This document shows, in pieces, positions 8,368 through 17,577 of a stretch of DNA of 64,000 nt. Position numbers and translations under genes: made by a program. This DNA is from Tissierella praeacuta_A (GTDB taxonomy: Bacteria > Bacillota > Clostridia > Tissierellales > Tissierellaceae), in the NCBI RefSeq assembly GCF_040396155.1, contig NZ_JBEBOY010000016.1, forward strand, positions 1-64,000, read 5' to 3'. Position 1 is the stretch's first letter; each line of letters starts with the position of its first letter. The notes below the pieces were generated by a model. It did no database searches. It was not told where the DNA came from and saw nothing but the letters and a program-made list of their open reading frames with translations.

Positions 8368-9735
8368 TTAGAATGTTAATGTACCATTTTCATCCTTTAT
8401 TATTTGCAGTATTTGTTCCTCTCTTCCATCCAGGGCATTGATATAGATTATAAAATCTGAATCATTGTATTTACCTTTGAATTCATAGCATAAAATTTCT
8501 TCTTTTCCCTTTGGTATTAGGGCTAGTCGAATAGAATCTATGTTAAAATTCACTTTAACTTTAGATCTTGCTTCGCTTTCATCTATATGTGGAGTATCTA
8601 TGTTTCTATCATGATGATTCATATAATATGCGGAAGCATCAAATCCTACTATTTCTCCAGTATCTAATGCTACCTTAACCTTAATTAAATCTGGATATAC
8701 TGTTACATTATTATCTTTATATACAAAGTTAAATAATATTGTTCCATTATATTTTAATGAGTAATTAGGCTCCATATTTTCAAAGCCTTTATCTCTTAAA
8801 TATTTTAATGCTTTTTCTTCTGCATTTTTTATTGACAGTTTTGCATTAGAAACTGGTCTTGGATTTGCCATCCAAACTACCTTACCACCTTGTCTAGATA
8901 CACCAATATATACCGCTAAATCTTTTTGCTGATTTTTAGGATATACATGGAATGTATATGCCGGTATTTTTACTTCATTAATATTTTTTCCTTCCTCAAA
9001 TGCCTTTATATTATTAACATTATCTCGACCAAAGAAATCCTGTGCTATATTCTTTGCTTGATCCACTGATACCTTCTCATTTGGAAGTCCTACAGGTTTT
9101 CTATTTATAATTTGATCTGAAAAAGGTCCATCATATATTAACTCAGGGGTTTTAGCCATTTGTTTATCCATAGTTACTAAAGATGTTTGGAATACGTTTT
9201 CATTACCTTTTTGTACCTTTTTATTTTGTGTGTTACTTAGTGATCCTATGGAAAAGTCTGATCCCATTAGACTCTCATGGATTTTTGATAGCTCAGCATT
9301 AAATTTAGCAGAGTTAGCTTGAAGACCATTTAGAGCTTCCCTTTGTTCTTTTGTCACATCTTCTCCTTGTAAATGCCTTTGTATTAAATACGAAGAGTAA
9401 TCTGCTGCCTGTGTAAGAAATTTTTCTGTCTTTGCAGACTCTGCGTGAGTTATTGGCATCTGAGCCAATTTATCCTTTGCCAAATATGCTTCATTCATGA
9501 TTTGAGAAAACAATACTATATTATGCTCTTTTGAACTTGCCAGCAATGACTTAGATAAATTTACTTGAACATTTTCCACATGCTTTTTTACATCAAAAAA
9601 TAATCTTTGATAAGTATTTTCCAATGCTATTTCTTGCTGTTTTCTTACTTGATATTGATTATATCCCCAAACTAAAGCCGCAATAAGTAAAAGACTAAGC
9701 AGAGTTGGGGCAATAAAACTTCTTCTATTTTTCAT
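8368..9735 (-). CDS. ypeB: germination protein YpeB
   Basis: 455 aa. One N-terminal membrane anchor (about residues 7-27) is followed by a helical region and C-terminal PepSY-type repeats, the typical layout and length of YpeB. YpeB is needed to keep the cortex-lytic enzyme SleB inactive and stable in the spore. It follows sleB by 9 nt, the usual sleB-ypeB pairing. GGAGG precedes its ATG, and a terminator follows. Confidence 0.93.
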   Translation of the reverse strand: MKNRRSFIAPTLLSLLLIAALVWGYNQYQVRKQQEIALENTYQRLFFDVKKHVENVQVNLSKSLLASSKEHNIVLFSQIMNEAYLAKDKLAQMPITHAESAKTEKFLTQAADYSSYLIQRHLQGEDVTKEQREALNGLQANSAKFNAELSKIHESLMGSDFSIGSLSNTQNKKVQKGNENVFQTSLVTMDKQMAKTPELIYDGPFSDQIINRKPVGLPNEKVSVDQAKNIAQDFFGRDNVNNIKAFEEGKNINEVKIPAYTFHVYPKNQQKDLAVYIGVSRQGGKVVWMANPRPVSNAKLSIKNAEEKALKYLRDKGFENMEPNYSLKYNGTILFNFVYKDNNVTVYPDLIKVKVALDTGEIVGFDASAYYMNHHDRNIDTPHIDESEARSKVKVNFNIDSIRLALIPKGKEEILCYEFKGKYNDSDFIIYINALDGREEQILQIIKDENGTLTF

Positions 9736-9744
9736 ATTTACCTC

Positions 9745-10440
9745 CTATAGTCCAAACCAGTGCTTACCAATTTTTAATATTACTTTTCTTGACCATATCC
9801 ATTTGGATGTTGCTGTAACTGGGTTCCAATAATATAAACATCCATAGGTAGGGTCCCACCCATTTAATGCATCTCTTGCTGCATTTATGGAGTCTTTATT
9901 TGGAGTTAAATTTATTTGCCCATCGGCTACTGCCGTAAATGCTAGGGGCTGATATATTACTCCTGCTACAGTATTTGGGAAAGATGAACTTCTAGTTCTA
10001 TTGAGGACGACAGCTCCTACAGCTACTTTCCCAACATAAGGTTCCCCCCTAGCCTCGCCATGTATGGCCCTTGCCAATAGATATTCATCAGTCTTTCTAT
10101 TTACTCCTTGAGCTGATGTTGTTACAGTCGCTGTAGCCATACCTAATGCATTGGCTGTAGATGGTCCTACTACACCATCTACTTTCAAACCATTTTTAGC
10201 TTGAAACTTTCTAACTGCTCTATAGGTCCTTGCACCATAAATTCCATCTACAGCTCCATCATAGTATCTCCATCTAAGAAGTTTATCTTGTACTGTCCTT
10301 ACATCTTGACCTTGTGCTCCCCAATACAAAGTTCTAGGACTGAAGAATGAACTATATCTTTCTGCTGTTGGTTCATAAAATAGAAATACTGAAAGAAACA
10401 GAATACTTAAAGTAGTTGTAATTATAATAAATTTTTTCAA
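9745..10440 (-). CDS. sleB: spore cortex-lytic enzyme SleB
   Basis: 231 aa. An N-terminal hydrophobic signal/anchor (about residues 3-22) is followed by a peptidoglycan-binding repeat (about 41-100, GAQGQDVRTVQDKLLRW) and a Hydrolase_2 lytic domain with the catalytic-type HGEARGE (Glu129). It degrades muramic-lactam-containing cortex during germination. The TTG start at 10440 has AAAGGAG upstream. It is paired with ypeB, which confirms the assignment. Confidence 0.94.
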   Translation of the reverse strand: MKKFIIITTTLSILFLSVFLFYEPTAERYSSFFSPRTLYWGAQGQDVRTVQDKLLRWRYYDGAVDGIYGARTYRAVRKFQAKNGLKVDGVVGPSTANALGMATATVTTSAQGVNRKTDEYLLARAIHGEARGEPYVGKVAVGAVVLNRTRSSSFPNTVAGVIYQPLAFTAVADGQINLTPNKDSINAARDALNGWDPTYGCLYYWNPVTATSKWIWSRKVILKIGKHWFGL

Positions 10441-10500
10441 GGTTATTTACTCCTTTCATCATTTTTCTTATTTTTAGTAATTTTCCTTATTTTATACATA

Positions 10501-10552
10501 AACAAATAATAAACCTGCAATAAATATTATTATTGTAGGTTTATTATTTGTT
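10501..10552 (-). terminator. terminator at the end of spoIIR
   Basis: 23-bp inverted repeat with one G-T pair (arm core AATAATAAACCTGCAATAA) that contains the spoIIR stop codon. Confidence 0.7.
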
Positions 10553-11249
10553 TATATTTATTAATCTTGACTAATCCTTTCCCTTTATCTTTAGTAATTG
10601 CAGATTTATCTTTGGTAATTTCCAGCTGTCCACCTTTCTTATTATCCTTTTTAAATTTTTTTATGATTTCTGCAGTCTTCCATTTTAATTTTAATTTTGG
10701 CTGTTCTTCTTCTATTTCTTGCTCTAGCTCTGGCTCTAATTCCTTTTCTAAATTATAGGCAACTGAATGGGTAATATCAACGAAACATAATGGAGGAAAC
10801 ATTACACACCACCAATTTTGTCCCTTTCCTTCTCCTAATGTAATAAGAAGTGTTTCATATTCTCCTGAAGGCAATACTAGATTTCCATATTTCCTTGTAG
10901 GAAAATTATCTTGACCTAAACTTATGGCAACATCATAATCTTTACCTTCTTCTTCAATAACTCTTTCTGTTATATATTTCATTTCTTTCATATTTTCCTT
11001 TATTACTTTTCGACTTTCTTCTAGTGATTTAGTATCTTTAAATTTCTCATTCATCTCCTTTAATATTTCATCTCTGATTTTAAGTTTTAAAGCTTGATCT
11101 TCTTCCATATCACTATTGGCTCTTATATGAAACCTAATGATTTTATCTTCAAAACTATTTCTCATCTTTCTCTCTATGGTTGGATGAATTATATAACTGA
11201 AACTAATAATAAATATGTATAATACCAGTACTAATCTTTTATATTTCAC
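10530..11249 (-). CDS. spoIIR: stage II sporulation protein R
   Basis: 239 aa from the GTG at 11249, preceded by AGGGGGAAAAG; an upstream ATG at 11303 lacks a ribosome-binding site. One membrane/signal segment (RLVLVLYIFIISFSYII) is followed by the SpoIIR signature IIRFHIRANSD and the WWCVMFPPLCFVD motif. SpoIIR is made in the forespore and secreted to the intermembrane space, where it triggers SpoIIGA to process pro-sigma-E in the mother cell. The Lys-rich C-terminal tail is longer than in Bacillus. Confidence 0.93.
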   Translation of the reverse strand: MKYKRLVLVLYIFIISFSYIIHPTIERKMRNSFEDKIIRFHIRANSDMEEDQALKLKIRDEILKEMNEKFKDTKSLEESRKVIKENMKEMKYITERVIEEEGKDYDVAISLGQDNFPTRKYGNLVLPSGEYETLLITLGEGKGQNWWCVMFPPLCFVDITHSVAYNLEKELEPELEQEIEEEQPKLKLKWKTAEIIKKFKKDNKKGGQLEITKDKSAITKDKGKGLVKINKYKQIINLQ

Positions 11250-11326
11250 TTCTTTTCCCCCTAACTTATATACTTGTCCTACTAGTAAATATTCTTGCCT
11301 CAATTATTAATTTATATACATAAAAA

Positions 11327-11353
11327 AATACTACAGTTAAAAACTGTAGTATT
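11327..11353 (-). terminator. terminator of the efflux operon
   Basis: 12-bp hairpin AATACTACAGTT and its complement, 3-nt loop, T run on the minus strand, 10 nt after the tetR stop. Confidence 0.85.
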
Positions 11354-11362
11354 CTTTGTTGA

Positions 11363-11947
11363 TTATTTACCTATTCCTTTAAGTACCATATCCACAATAT
11401 TATCATTTCTTATATTATCTAAGGATCCATCATGGGGAATAGCTGCTTTTAAATGTCCACTATTTATAATGCCTAAAAATATAATAGTAGCTATATCTTT
11501 ATCTATACTTGGATCCAATTCTCCTCCATCAATTCCCTCTGAAATTATCTGCAAGGTAAAATCAAATACTTTTTTATCTGTTTCTTGAATATACTCTTTG
11601 ACTTCTTTTAAAATATTTTCAAATTGGTAAAAGGATCTCTCTATTAAATGAGCATGTATATCAATAAATTTAGAATGATAGTTAAGTACGCCTATCATCT
11701 TGTTTCTTATACTTTTCTCCATTAGAACAGTTTCTTTTAATCCTTCAAAATACGTATCAATAATATACATTACCATTTGTTGAAATATCTCTTTTTTGCT
11801 GCCAAAATATTCATAAATCGTGCCTTTTCCGATTCCTGCTTCTTTTGCAATATCTTCGACCTTTCCACGATAAAATCCATATTCCCCAAATACCTTCATT
11901 GCCGCCTCTATAATTTCAGTTTGTCTTTTCTCCCTTAACAGACTCAA
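11363..11947 (-). CDS. TetR-family repressor of the RND efflux operon
   Basis: 194 aa. The N-terminal TetR helix-turn-helix includes AMKVFGEYGFYRGKVEDIAKEA and continues with GIGKGTIYEYFGSKKEIF. A helical ligand-binding C-domain follows. It is the last gene of the MFP-RND-TetR operon, 14 nt after the RND gene, so it is probably an autoregulator. The likely operator is the ACCG-N6-CGGT dyad at 16337-16350, just downstream of the operon's -10 box. TTG start with AGAGGTGAG upstream. Confidence 0.88.
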   Translation of the reverse strand: MSLLREKRQTEIIEAAMKVFGEYGFYRGKVEDIAKEAGIGKGTIYEYFGSKKEIFQQMVMYIIDTYFEGLKETVLMEKSIRNKMIGVLNYHSKFIDIHAHLIERSFYQFENILKEVKEYIQETDKKVFDFTLQIISEGIDGGELDPSIDKDIATIIFLGIINSGHLKAAIPHDGSLDNIRNDNIVDMVLKGIGK

Positions 11948-11961
11948 TTTCTCACCTCTTT

Positions 11962-14900
11962 TTATACATTAGAATTGCTCTTCTTTAGTCCTTTTAACCT
12001 TGATTTAATCCTAATAGAAAAATCATCAAATACTGTATATAACACTGGAACAAATACTAATGTTAAAACCGTTGATAAAGTCAAACCACTTATAACTACT
12101 ATTGCCATTGGTGCTTGCATTTCTGCCCCTTCACCTATTCCAAGGGCTAATGGCACAAGACCTAGAATTGTAGTCAAAGTTGTCATTAGAATAGGTCTTA
12201 ATCTAACTGGACCTGCAATAGTAATCGCTTCAAATCTTTCCTTACCTTCCTTACGTAAGATATCTATATAATCTATCAATACAATACCATTGTTAACTAC
12301 AATACCAGCTAACATGATAATTCCTATAAATGCTGTTACACCTAAAGCTTTTCTTGTAATGAAAAGACCTAAGAAACCTCCGCCAAATGCTAATGGTATT
12401 GTAAACATGATGATAAATGGATTGATCAAAGACTCAAACTGAGCCGCCATTACCATGTAAATCAAAATAATAGCAAGAACAAGTGCCAATAAAAGTTGCT
12501 TAAAGGCATCAATCATTTGTTCATTTTCCCCACCTATTTTATAGTGATATCCTGATGGAAATTCATAATTCTCCAATTTTTTATCTATATCCAAGCTGAT
12601 ACTTCGCAAATCTCTCCCAGATATTTGACTTGTAACTGTAACTACTCTTTCTTGATCTTCACGACTTATTTGAATAGGCCCCTTTATTATGGATATATCG
12701 GCTACTTGACTTAAAGGTATATTCATACCAGTTGGAGTGGTAATATCCAATTGTCCAAGATTAGATAAGCTTTCTGTGATATCTTCTGTTGCTCTTATTA
12801 CTACATCCAGTTCATCTCCTTGGTCCTTATATTTAGCAACTACAGTTCCTGATGCTCCTCCTCTAATTGCAGAAGCTATTTGTGAAGTAGTCAATCCATA
12901 TATTGCAGCATTTTCCTTATTCACTTTAATTTCCACTTCAGGTACTGCTTCGCTTATACTAGTTTTAACATCTCTAGTTCCATCTACGGATTCAACCATC
13001 TCCTTAAAATCATTGGATATATTTTCAAGGACTTCTAATTCGTCACCTTTAATACTTATACTAATAGGTGCACCAGAACCGCTCATACTGCTACTTGAGA
13101 ATTCAGTTACTGTGATTTCCGCTCCAGGAATATCTTTTACAAGTCCTCTTATTTCTTCCGCAACTTCTTTTGTACTTCTTTTTCTGTCCTTTAATTTGAC
13201 TAAATTAATAGAAATAGAGCCACTAGTTTTCGTATTAATGCTACTGCTTCCCATACCTCCTGAAGTTACATTAGCAAATACTACATCTATTTCAGGTATA
13301 TCTACAAGTTTTCCTTCTACGATTTTTGTCATTTCATCTATTTGATGAATATTAGAACCTAAAGGCATATCTACATTAATAGTCATACTTCCCTCATCAG
13401 TTGAAGGAAAGAACTCCATTCCTACCCCTGCTAAACTGACTATACTTACAGCGAAAATAATTACTGAAATAGCTATGGTAGTTTTTCTTCTCCTAAGACC
13501 TAGCTCCAATAATGATTTATATTTATTTTCTAGCTTTTCAAATATATTATCAAAGACTTTATAAATAAAATCTAATTTTTTCTTTTTGCCTCCGCCCTCT
13601 TCACCATCAATTGTCAAGATCTTAGATGACAGCATAGGAATGAAGGTTAAAGCTACTACTAAGGATGCCGTAAGTGATAAAGTAACTGTCATGGCGAAAT
13701 CCTTAAATAAAATTCCAACCATTCCATCAACAAACACTATAGGTAAAAATACTGCTATAGTTGTAAGAGTTGAAGCTGTAATTGACAATCCAACTTCCTT
13801 AGCTCCTTTTATGGCAGCTTCTTCTTTAGAATATCCTTCAGATCTAAACCTATAAATATTCTCAAGTACTACAATTGCACTATCCACAAGCATACCTACT
13901 GCTAAAGCTAAACCTCCTAAAGTCATCATATTTAATGTAATTCCATTAAAATATAACAAAATAAATGAAGCAATTAAAGATATAGGTATTGAAGTTCCTA
14001 CAATGAAAGTAGACCTTATATTTTTCAAGAAAATATACAAAACCAAAATAGCAAATACAGAACCCATAATAACATTATCTATTACATTATTAATCGAATC
14101 TTTTATAATAGTAGAACTATCTACTACTATTTCCATCTTAATATCTGGATAATCTTTTTTAAGCTTTTCCACTTCTTTATTAACTAAATCTGCTACTTGC
14201 ACTGTATTTTTACCAGATTGTTTTTTTATAGAGATATTAATACTATCTTCTCCATTGGTTCGAGAAATTGCAGTAATATCCTTGTTTTTCAACTCTACTT
14301 GTGCTATATCCTTTAAGGTAATTACCATACCTGTATTAAGTGTAATAGGCATGTCCCGGATTTCATCTATGGAATTAAATTCTCCCATTACCCTTATGGT
14401 AAGGTCCTGTTCTCCATTATTTACAGTTCCTCCGGGAAGATTTATATTAGCTGCACCCAGTAGCTGATTTAATTGATTTATATTTAAACCATATCTTGAT
14501 AATTTGCCGATGTCAACAGCTATTTCAATTTCATCTATAAGTCCACCACCAATATCAATGGAGGCTACACCATCTAATCTTTCAAATCTCTGTTTGAAAG
14601 TATCCTCTGCCAATGACTGCAAACTTGATAGGCTTCCACTAGTAGATAAAGCTATCTGTACAATTGGCATAGAATTTGGGTCTAATTTAATTACCATTGG
14701 CTGTGTAGCATCATCTGGTAAAGTCCCCTTAATTAGATCTACTTTCTCTCTCATTTCCAATGTGGCAAAATCCATACTTGTTCCTGTATTAAATTGAGCA
14801 ATTACTATGGAACTCCCCTGTAAAGATATTGAATTTATCGTATCAATATTTCCTACTGTAGCAATTGCACCTTCAATTCTCTTAGTAATTAAATTCTCTA

Positions 14901-15075
14901 TTTCCTGAGGTCCAGCACCTGAATAAGATGTAGAAACAATGGCTACAGGTATTTCTATTTCCGGATAAAGGTCAATTGGTAACCCTTTCAATGAAATTGC
15001 TCCAAAAATAATAACTACCAAAACTATCATTGTTATGGTAACGGGTTTTTTAACAGCAAAACTTGATAAACTCAC
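11962..15075 (-). CDS. RND-family efflux pump (AcrB/SwrC-like)
   Basis: 1037 aa, the usual RND length. The N-terminus has the classic VKKPVTITMIVLVVIIFG. Twelve predicted membrane segments are split by two large extracytoplasmic loops. The TM4 signature GMLVDSAIVVLENIYR carries the proton-relay aspartate. The C-terminal repeat half has GIVVNNGIVLIDY. It uses the proton motive force to export hydrophobic drugs or lipopeptides. Similar Gram-positive pumps include B. subtilis SwrC. It starts GTG behind AGAGGGGGAAT, 2 nt after the adaptor gene, and is co-transcribed with its adaptor and repressor. The substrate cannot be told from the sequence. Confidence 0.93.
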   Translation of the reverse strand: MSLSSFAVKKPVTITMIVLVVIIFGAISLKGLPIDLYPEIEIPVAIVSTSYSGAGPQEIENLITKRIEGAIATVGNIDTINSISLQGSSIVIAQFNTGTSMDFATLEMREKVDLIKGTLPDDATQPMVIKLDPNSMPIVQIALSTSGSLSSLQSLAEDTFKQRFERLDGVASIDIGGGLIDEIEIAVDIGKLSRYGLNINQLNQLLGAANINLPGGTVNNGEQDLTIRVMGEFNSIDEIRDMPITLNTGMVITLKDIAQVELKNKDITAISRTNGEDSINISIKKQSGKNTVQVADLVNKEVEKLKKDYPDIKMEIVVDSSTIIKDSINNVIDNVIMGSVFAILVLYIFLKNIRSTFIVGTSIPISLIASFILLYFNGITLNMMTLGGLALAVGMLVDSAIVVLENIYRFRSEGYSKEEAAIKGAKEVGLSITASTLTTIAVFLPIVFVDGMVGILFKDFAMTVTLSLTASLVVALTFIPMLSSKILTIDGEEGGGKKKKLDFIYKVFDNIFEKLENKYKSLLELGLRRRKTTIAISVIIFAVSIVSLAGVGMEFFPSTDEGSMTINVDMPLGSNIHQIDEMTKIVEGKLVDIPEIDVVFANVTSGGMGSSSINTKTSGSISINLVKLKDRKRSTKEVAEEIRGLVKDIPGAEITVTEFSSSSMSGSGAPISISIKGDELEVLENISNDFKEMVESVDGTRDVKTSISEAVPEVEIKVNKENAAIYGLTTSQIASAIRGGASGTVVAKYKDQGDELDVVIRATEDITESLSNLGQLDITTPTGMNIPLSQVADISIIKGPIQISREDQERVVTVTSQISGRDLRSISLDIDKKLENYEFPSGYHYKIGGENEQMIDAFKQLLLALVLAIILIYMVMAAQFESLINPFIIMFTIPLAFGGGFLGLFITRKALGVTAFIGIIMLAGIVVNNGIVLIDYIDILRKEGKERFEAITIAGPVRLRPILMTTLTTILGLVPLALGIGEGAEMQAPMAIVVISGLTLSTVLTLVFVPVLYTVFDDFSIRIKSRLKGLKKSNSNV

Positions 15076-15077
15076 TA

Positions 15078-16298
15078 TTATTCCCCCTCTACTACTTTCA
15101 CTTTTCGTCCATTTTCTACATAATGTTGTCCCTTTACAATAACCTGTTCATCTGTTTTTAATCCTTCTTTAATCTCGGCGTATTCTCCTGTATCCAATCC
15201 TAAAATAACTGTTTTTTCAACTGCATGATCATCTTCTACTACAAATACTATTTTCTCATCATCTTTATCTAAAACAGCATCACTTTTAATTGCTATAACT
15301 GACTGGATTTCATCTAAATTTAATTTTACCTTTCCGTTCATTCCAGGTTTAATTTTTTTATCTGGATTATCTACGTATAGCTTTATAGAGTAAAGATTAC
15401 TTCCAATATCAGCCGTCGGACTAATATAGCTAATAGTACTAGTTATATCTTCATCAAAAGCTGCTGGAATGATTACATCTGCTTTCTGCCCTATGCTTAA
15501 TCTGTTAACTACATCTTCAACAACATTTATTTCCATATAAACCTTGTCCATATCAACAATTGTAGCTGCCATTTGTCCACTGCCAACAATTTGACCTTCC
15601 TTCACATTTAATGCAGATACAACTCCGTCCATTGGTGCTTTAACAACTGTATTATTTAGATTATCTTCCATTTGATCATAGGATATCTGTGCTTGTTTTA
15701 GCTGGCTTACAGCTTGTTGATACATGGTTTCTGCTTGTTCCAATTGACCAGCTGCGGCTTCTAGATTCATATCACTAGCAGCTAATTCTGCCTGTTCCAA
15801 TTGGCTTTTAGATATAATTCCTTCCTCATAAAGTTCTCTATTTCTTTCTAGATTTAACTTAGCATTTTCTATTCTTTCCTTATTTAGTTCATAATTAGCT
15901 TTTGCTACCTTTAAACTGCTTTCAGATTGCACAACACCATTATTTGCTATTTCAATGGCATTAGCCGCTTGCTCAACATTCTTTAAAATAGTATCCTGCT
16001 CTACTACAAATAGTATACTGCCTTCTTTTACTACATCGCCTAACTTAACATTTACACTAGAAACTGTTCCTGATACTTTTGGTAAAACTGCTATCTCCTC
16101 ATTTGCTAATACTTTTCCATTAAATTTAATATTATTTGCGATAGTTTGAATACTTGCTTTTTCTACCTCAACTGGTATGTAAGTTTCTTCTTCAACTTCT
16201 GCATTAGACTTTGTCACCTTGTTACATCCAGATAGCATCCCTATTATAACTACTAGAGTAAAAATTAATACGACATTTGTTTTGAATCTTTTATACAT
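15078..16298 (-). CDS. membrane-fusion (periplasmic adaptor) subunit of RND pump
   Basis: 406 aa from the ATG at 16298, preceded by GGGGGGACAT. Lipoprotein signal with lipobox LSGC. It has the HlyD/AcrA layout: beta-barrel/lipoyl halves around a coiled-coil hairpin (about residues 85-200, rich in Ala/Glu/Gln) and the lipoyl sequence VKAPMDGVVSALNVKEGQIV. It pairs with the RND gene that follows. No outer-membrane TolC-like gene is adjacent, as expected in a monoderm. Confidence 0.9.
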   Translation of the reverse strand: MYKRFKTNVVLIFTLVVIIGMLSGCNKVTKSNAEVEEETYIPVEVEKASIQTIANNIKFNGKVLANEEIAVLPKVSGTVSSVNVKLGDVVKEGSILFVVEQDTILKNVEQAANAIEIANNGVVQSESSLKVAKANYELNKERIENAKLNLERNRELYEEGIISKSQLEQAELAASDMNLEAAAGQLEQAETMYQQAVSQLKQAQISYDQMEDNLNNTVVKAPMDGVVSALNVKEGQIVGSGQMAATIVDMDKVYMEINVVEDVVNRLSIGQKADVIIPAAFDEDITSTISYISPTADIGSNLYSIKLYVDNPDKKIKPGMNGKVKLNLDEIQSVIAIKSDAVLDKDDEKIVFVVEDDHAVEKTVILGLDTGEYAEIKEGLKTDEQVIVKGQHYVENGRKVKVVEGE

Positions 16299-16336
16299 TT
16301 TTATGTCCCCCCAAATCAATCATAAATTCTTTCAGA

Positions 16337-16350
16337 ACCGGACGGTCGGT
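16337..16350. promoter_or_regulatory. probable TetR operator
   Basis: ACCG-GACGGT-CGGT dyad, GC-rich in an AT-rich setting, lying about +5 to +18 relative to the predicted start of the efflux operon transcript. TetR-family repressors typically bind such sites. Confidence 0.6.
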
Positions 16351-16361
16351 CAGTGTTTTCC

Positions 16362-16390
16362 ATTATATTATAGTCACCTTATCATGTCAA
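16362..16390 (-). promoter_or_regulatory. sigma-A promoter of the efflux operon
   Basis: Exact consensus on the minus strand: TTGACA (16390-16385), 17 bp, TATAAT (16367-16362). Confidence 0.85.
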
Positions 16391-16403
16391 TATCTTTTCT
16401 TCC

Positions 16404-16448
16404 AATAAGTATCATTTTTGGTGCCAGGCACCAAAAATGATACTTATT
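16404..16448. repeat. palindromic repeat, copy 1 (GGTGCC-A-GGCACC core)
   Basis: 22-bp arms around a single central A (16426). The arm reads AATAAGTATCATTTTTGGTG then CC. A near-identical palindrome is at 44556-44600. It lies just after the germinant-receptor C gene and could act as its terminator, but the identical sequence elsewhere marks it as a repeat. Confidence 0.85.
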
Positions 16449-16452
16449 ATAA

Positions 16453-17577
16453 TTATTGGACTAATCCTCTTCTTCTTATTTTAGCATCTACTACTACTTC
16501 TATATCCATTTCTGAGAAAATTTCATCCCAATCCTTTTCTACTTCCTTCCATACCTTAGGATGGTATTTATATAAGTATTTTCCTATTTGTAAGATATCA
16601 GCTTTATATTCTTTTTGTAGTCTCTCCAATGTTTCATTCATTTCTTCTTCTAAAACATTTTCTATTGCGATTTCCATTTCATCTATTATATTTACATTAT
16701 CTAATAATGGTTTCTCTTCTAGTATATATTCCTGTAAACTTCCTTCAATTTCTATGCTTATTCTAACTTTCATATCTCCATCTTTTCTTATTAATTTTTT
16801 TCTTACCTTGGAACCATCAATTGAATATGAAATAGTAACACCTTTATAGTCTGCATCTATTAGATCTCTTTTCAATTTTCCTGTCATCAATGCTACGGCC
16901 CTATTTTGTATTTCATTTATATCTCCTATATCTTCATATCTTTTAAATATAGCTCCTCCAAATATCTTTATATCATCTTCATGGGTTGATACCCTAGGCA
17001 TAATTCCAACCCCACCTACATCTGTGTCCATTATAAACTGGGTTAAGCTTTGTGGTGTAAATCTAGCTGCACTTTTGTCATCTCTAAGCATACTAATCAA
17101 TGTTCCCTCTATTACCTCCTGCCTCTTAGCCTTAGGTACAAACAAAAGTAAATCCCTTGCCATCCCTTCAGCAACTAGCATCCTAATTTTTTTATTTATG
17201 ACAAAGTCTCTACTTAATCCATCTACTATTTCTTCAACAGATTTTTTATCTTTTGCCAGTTCCTGTCCAAATACTACTACTTTTAAATGTTTAAAATAAA
17301 TTTCATATGGTAATCTAGTAGACAGTTGTTCAATTCCTTCAAAAAGAGATGATGAAACAGTTGATACGACATGTATCCTATCTTCTTGTGTTGCATTTTT
17401 TCCTATTGAATTTATATTTGGATAAGATATAGTTATGATATATTTATCTCCTGGACCATCGTTTAAATCTACTCCTACTGAATATGGAAATATTCTCTGA
17501 TTTATTTCTATCATACCCCAGCATCCTGTATTGAATATAAGAAATACTATCATAATTATTAATAAAATCTTTTTCAT
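16453..17577 (-). CDS. spore germinant receptor C subunit (Ger(x)C family)
   Basis: 374 aa lipoprotein. The signal ends FLIFNTGCWG, with Cys in the lipobox position. Ger(x)C features follow: EINQRIFPYSVGVD near the N-terminus and PYEIYFKHLKVVVFGQ mid-protein. It is the outer-surface subunit of a GerA-type nutrient receptor in the spore inner membrane. It overlaps the B-subunit gene by 4 nt and is last in the operon. Confidence 0.92.
   Translation of the reverse strand: MKKILLIIMIVFLIFNTGCWGMIEINQRIFPYSVGVDLNDGPGDKYIITISYPNINSIGKNATQEDRIHVVSTVSSSLFEGIEQLSTRLPYEIYFKHLKVVVFGQELAKDKKSVEEIVDGLSRDFVINKKIRMLVAEGMARDLLLFVPKAKRQEVIEGTLISMLRDDKSAARFTPQSLTQFIMDTDVGGVGIMPRVSTHEDDIKIFGGAIFKRYEDIGDINEIQNRAVALMTGKLKRDLIDADYKGVTISYSIDGSKVRKKLIRKDGDMKVRISIEIEGSLQEYILEEKPLLDNVNIIDEMEIAIENVLEEEMNETLERLQKEYKADILQIGKYLYKYHPKVWKEVEKDWDEIFSEMDIEVVVDAKIRRRGLVQ

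Noticed and set aside
12737..13345. 202-codon frame opposite the RND pump gene
   Set aside because: Shadow of the RND gene; Ser/Leu-rich product without domains.
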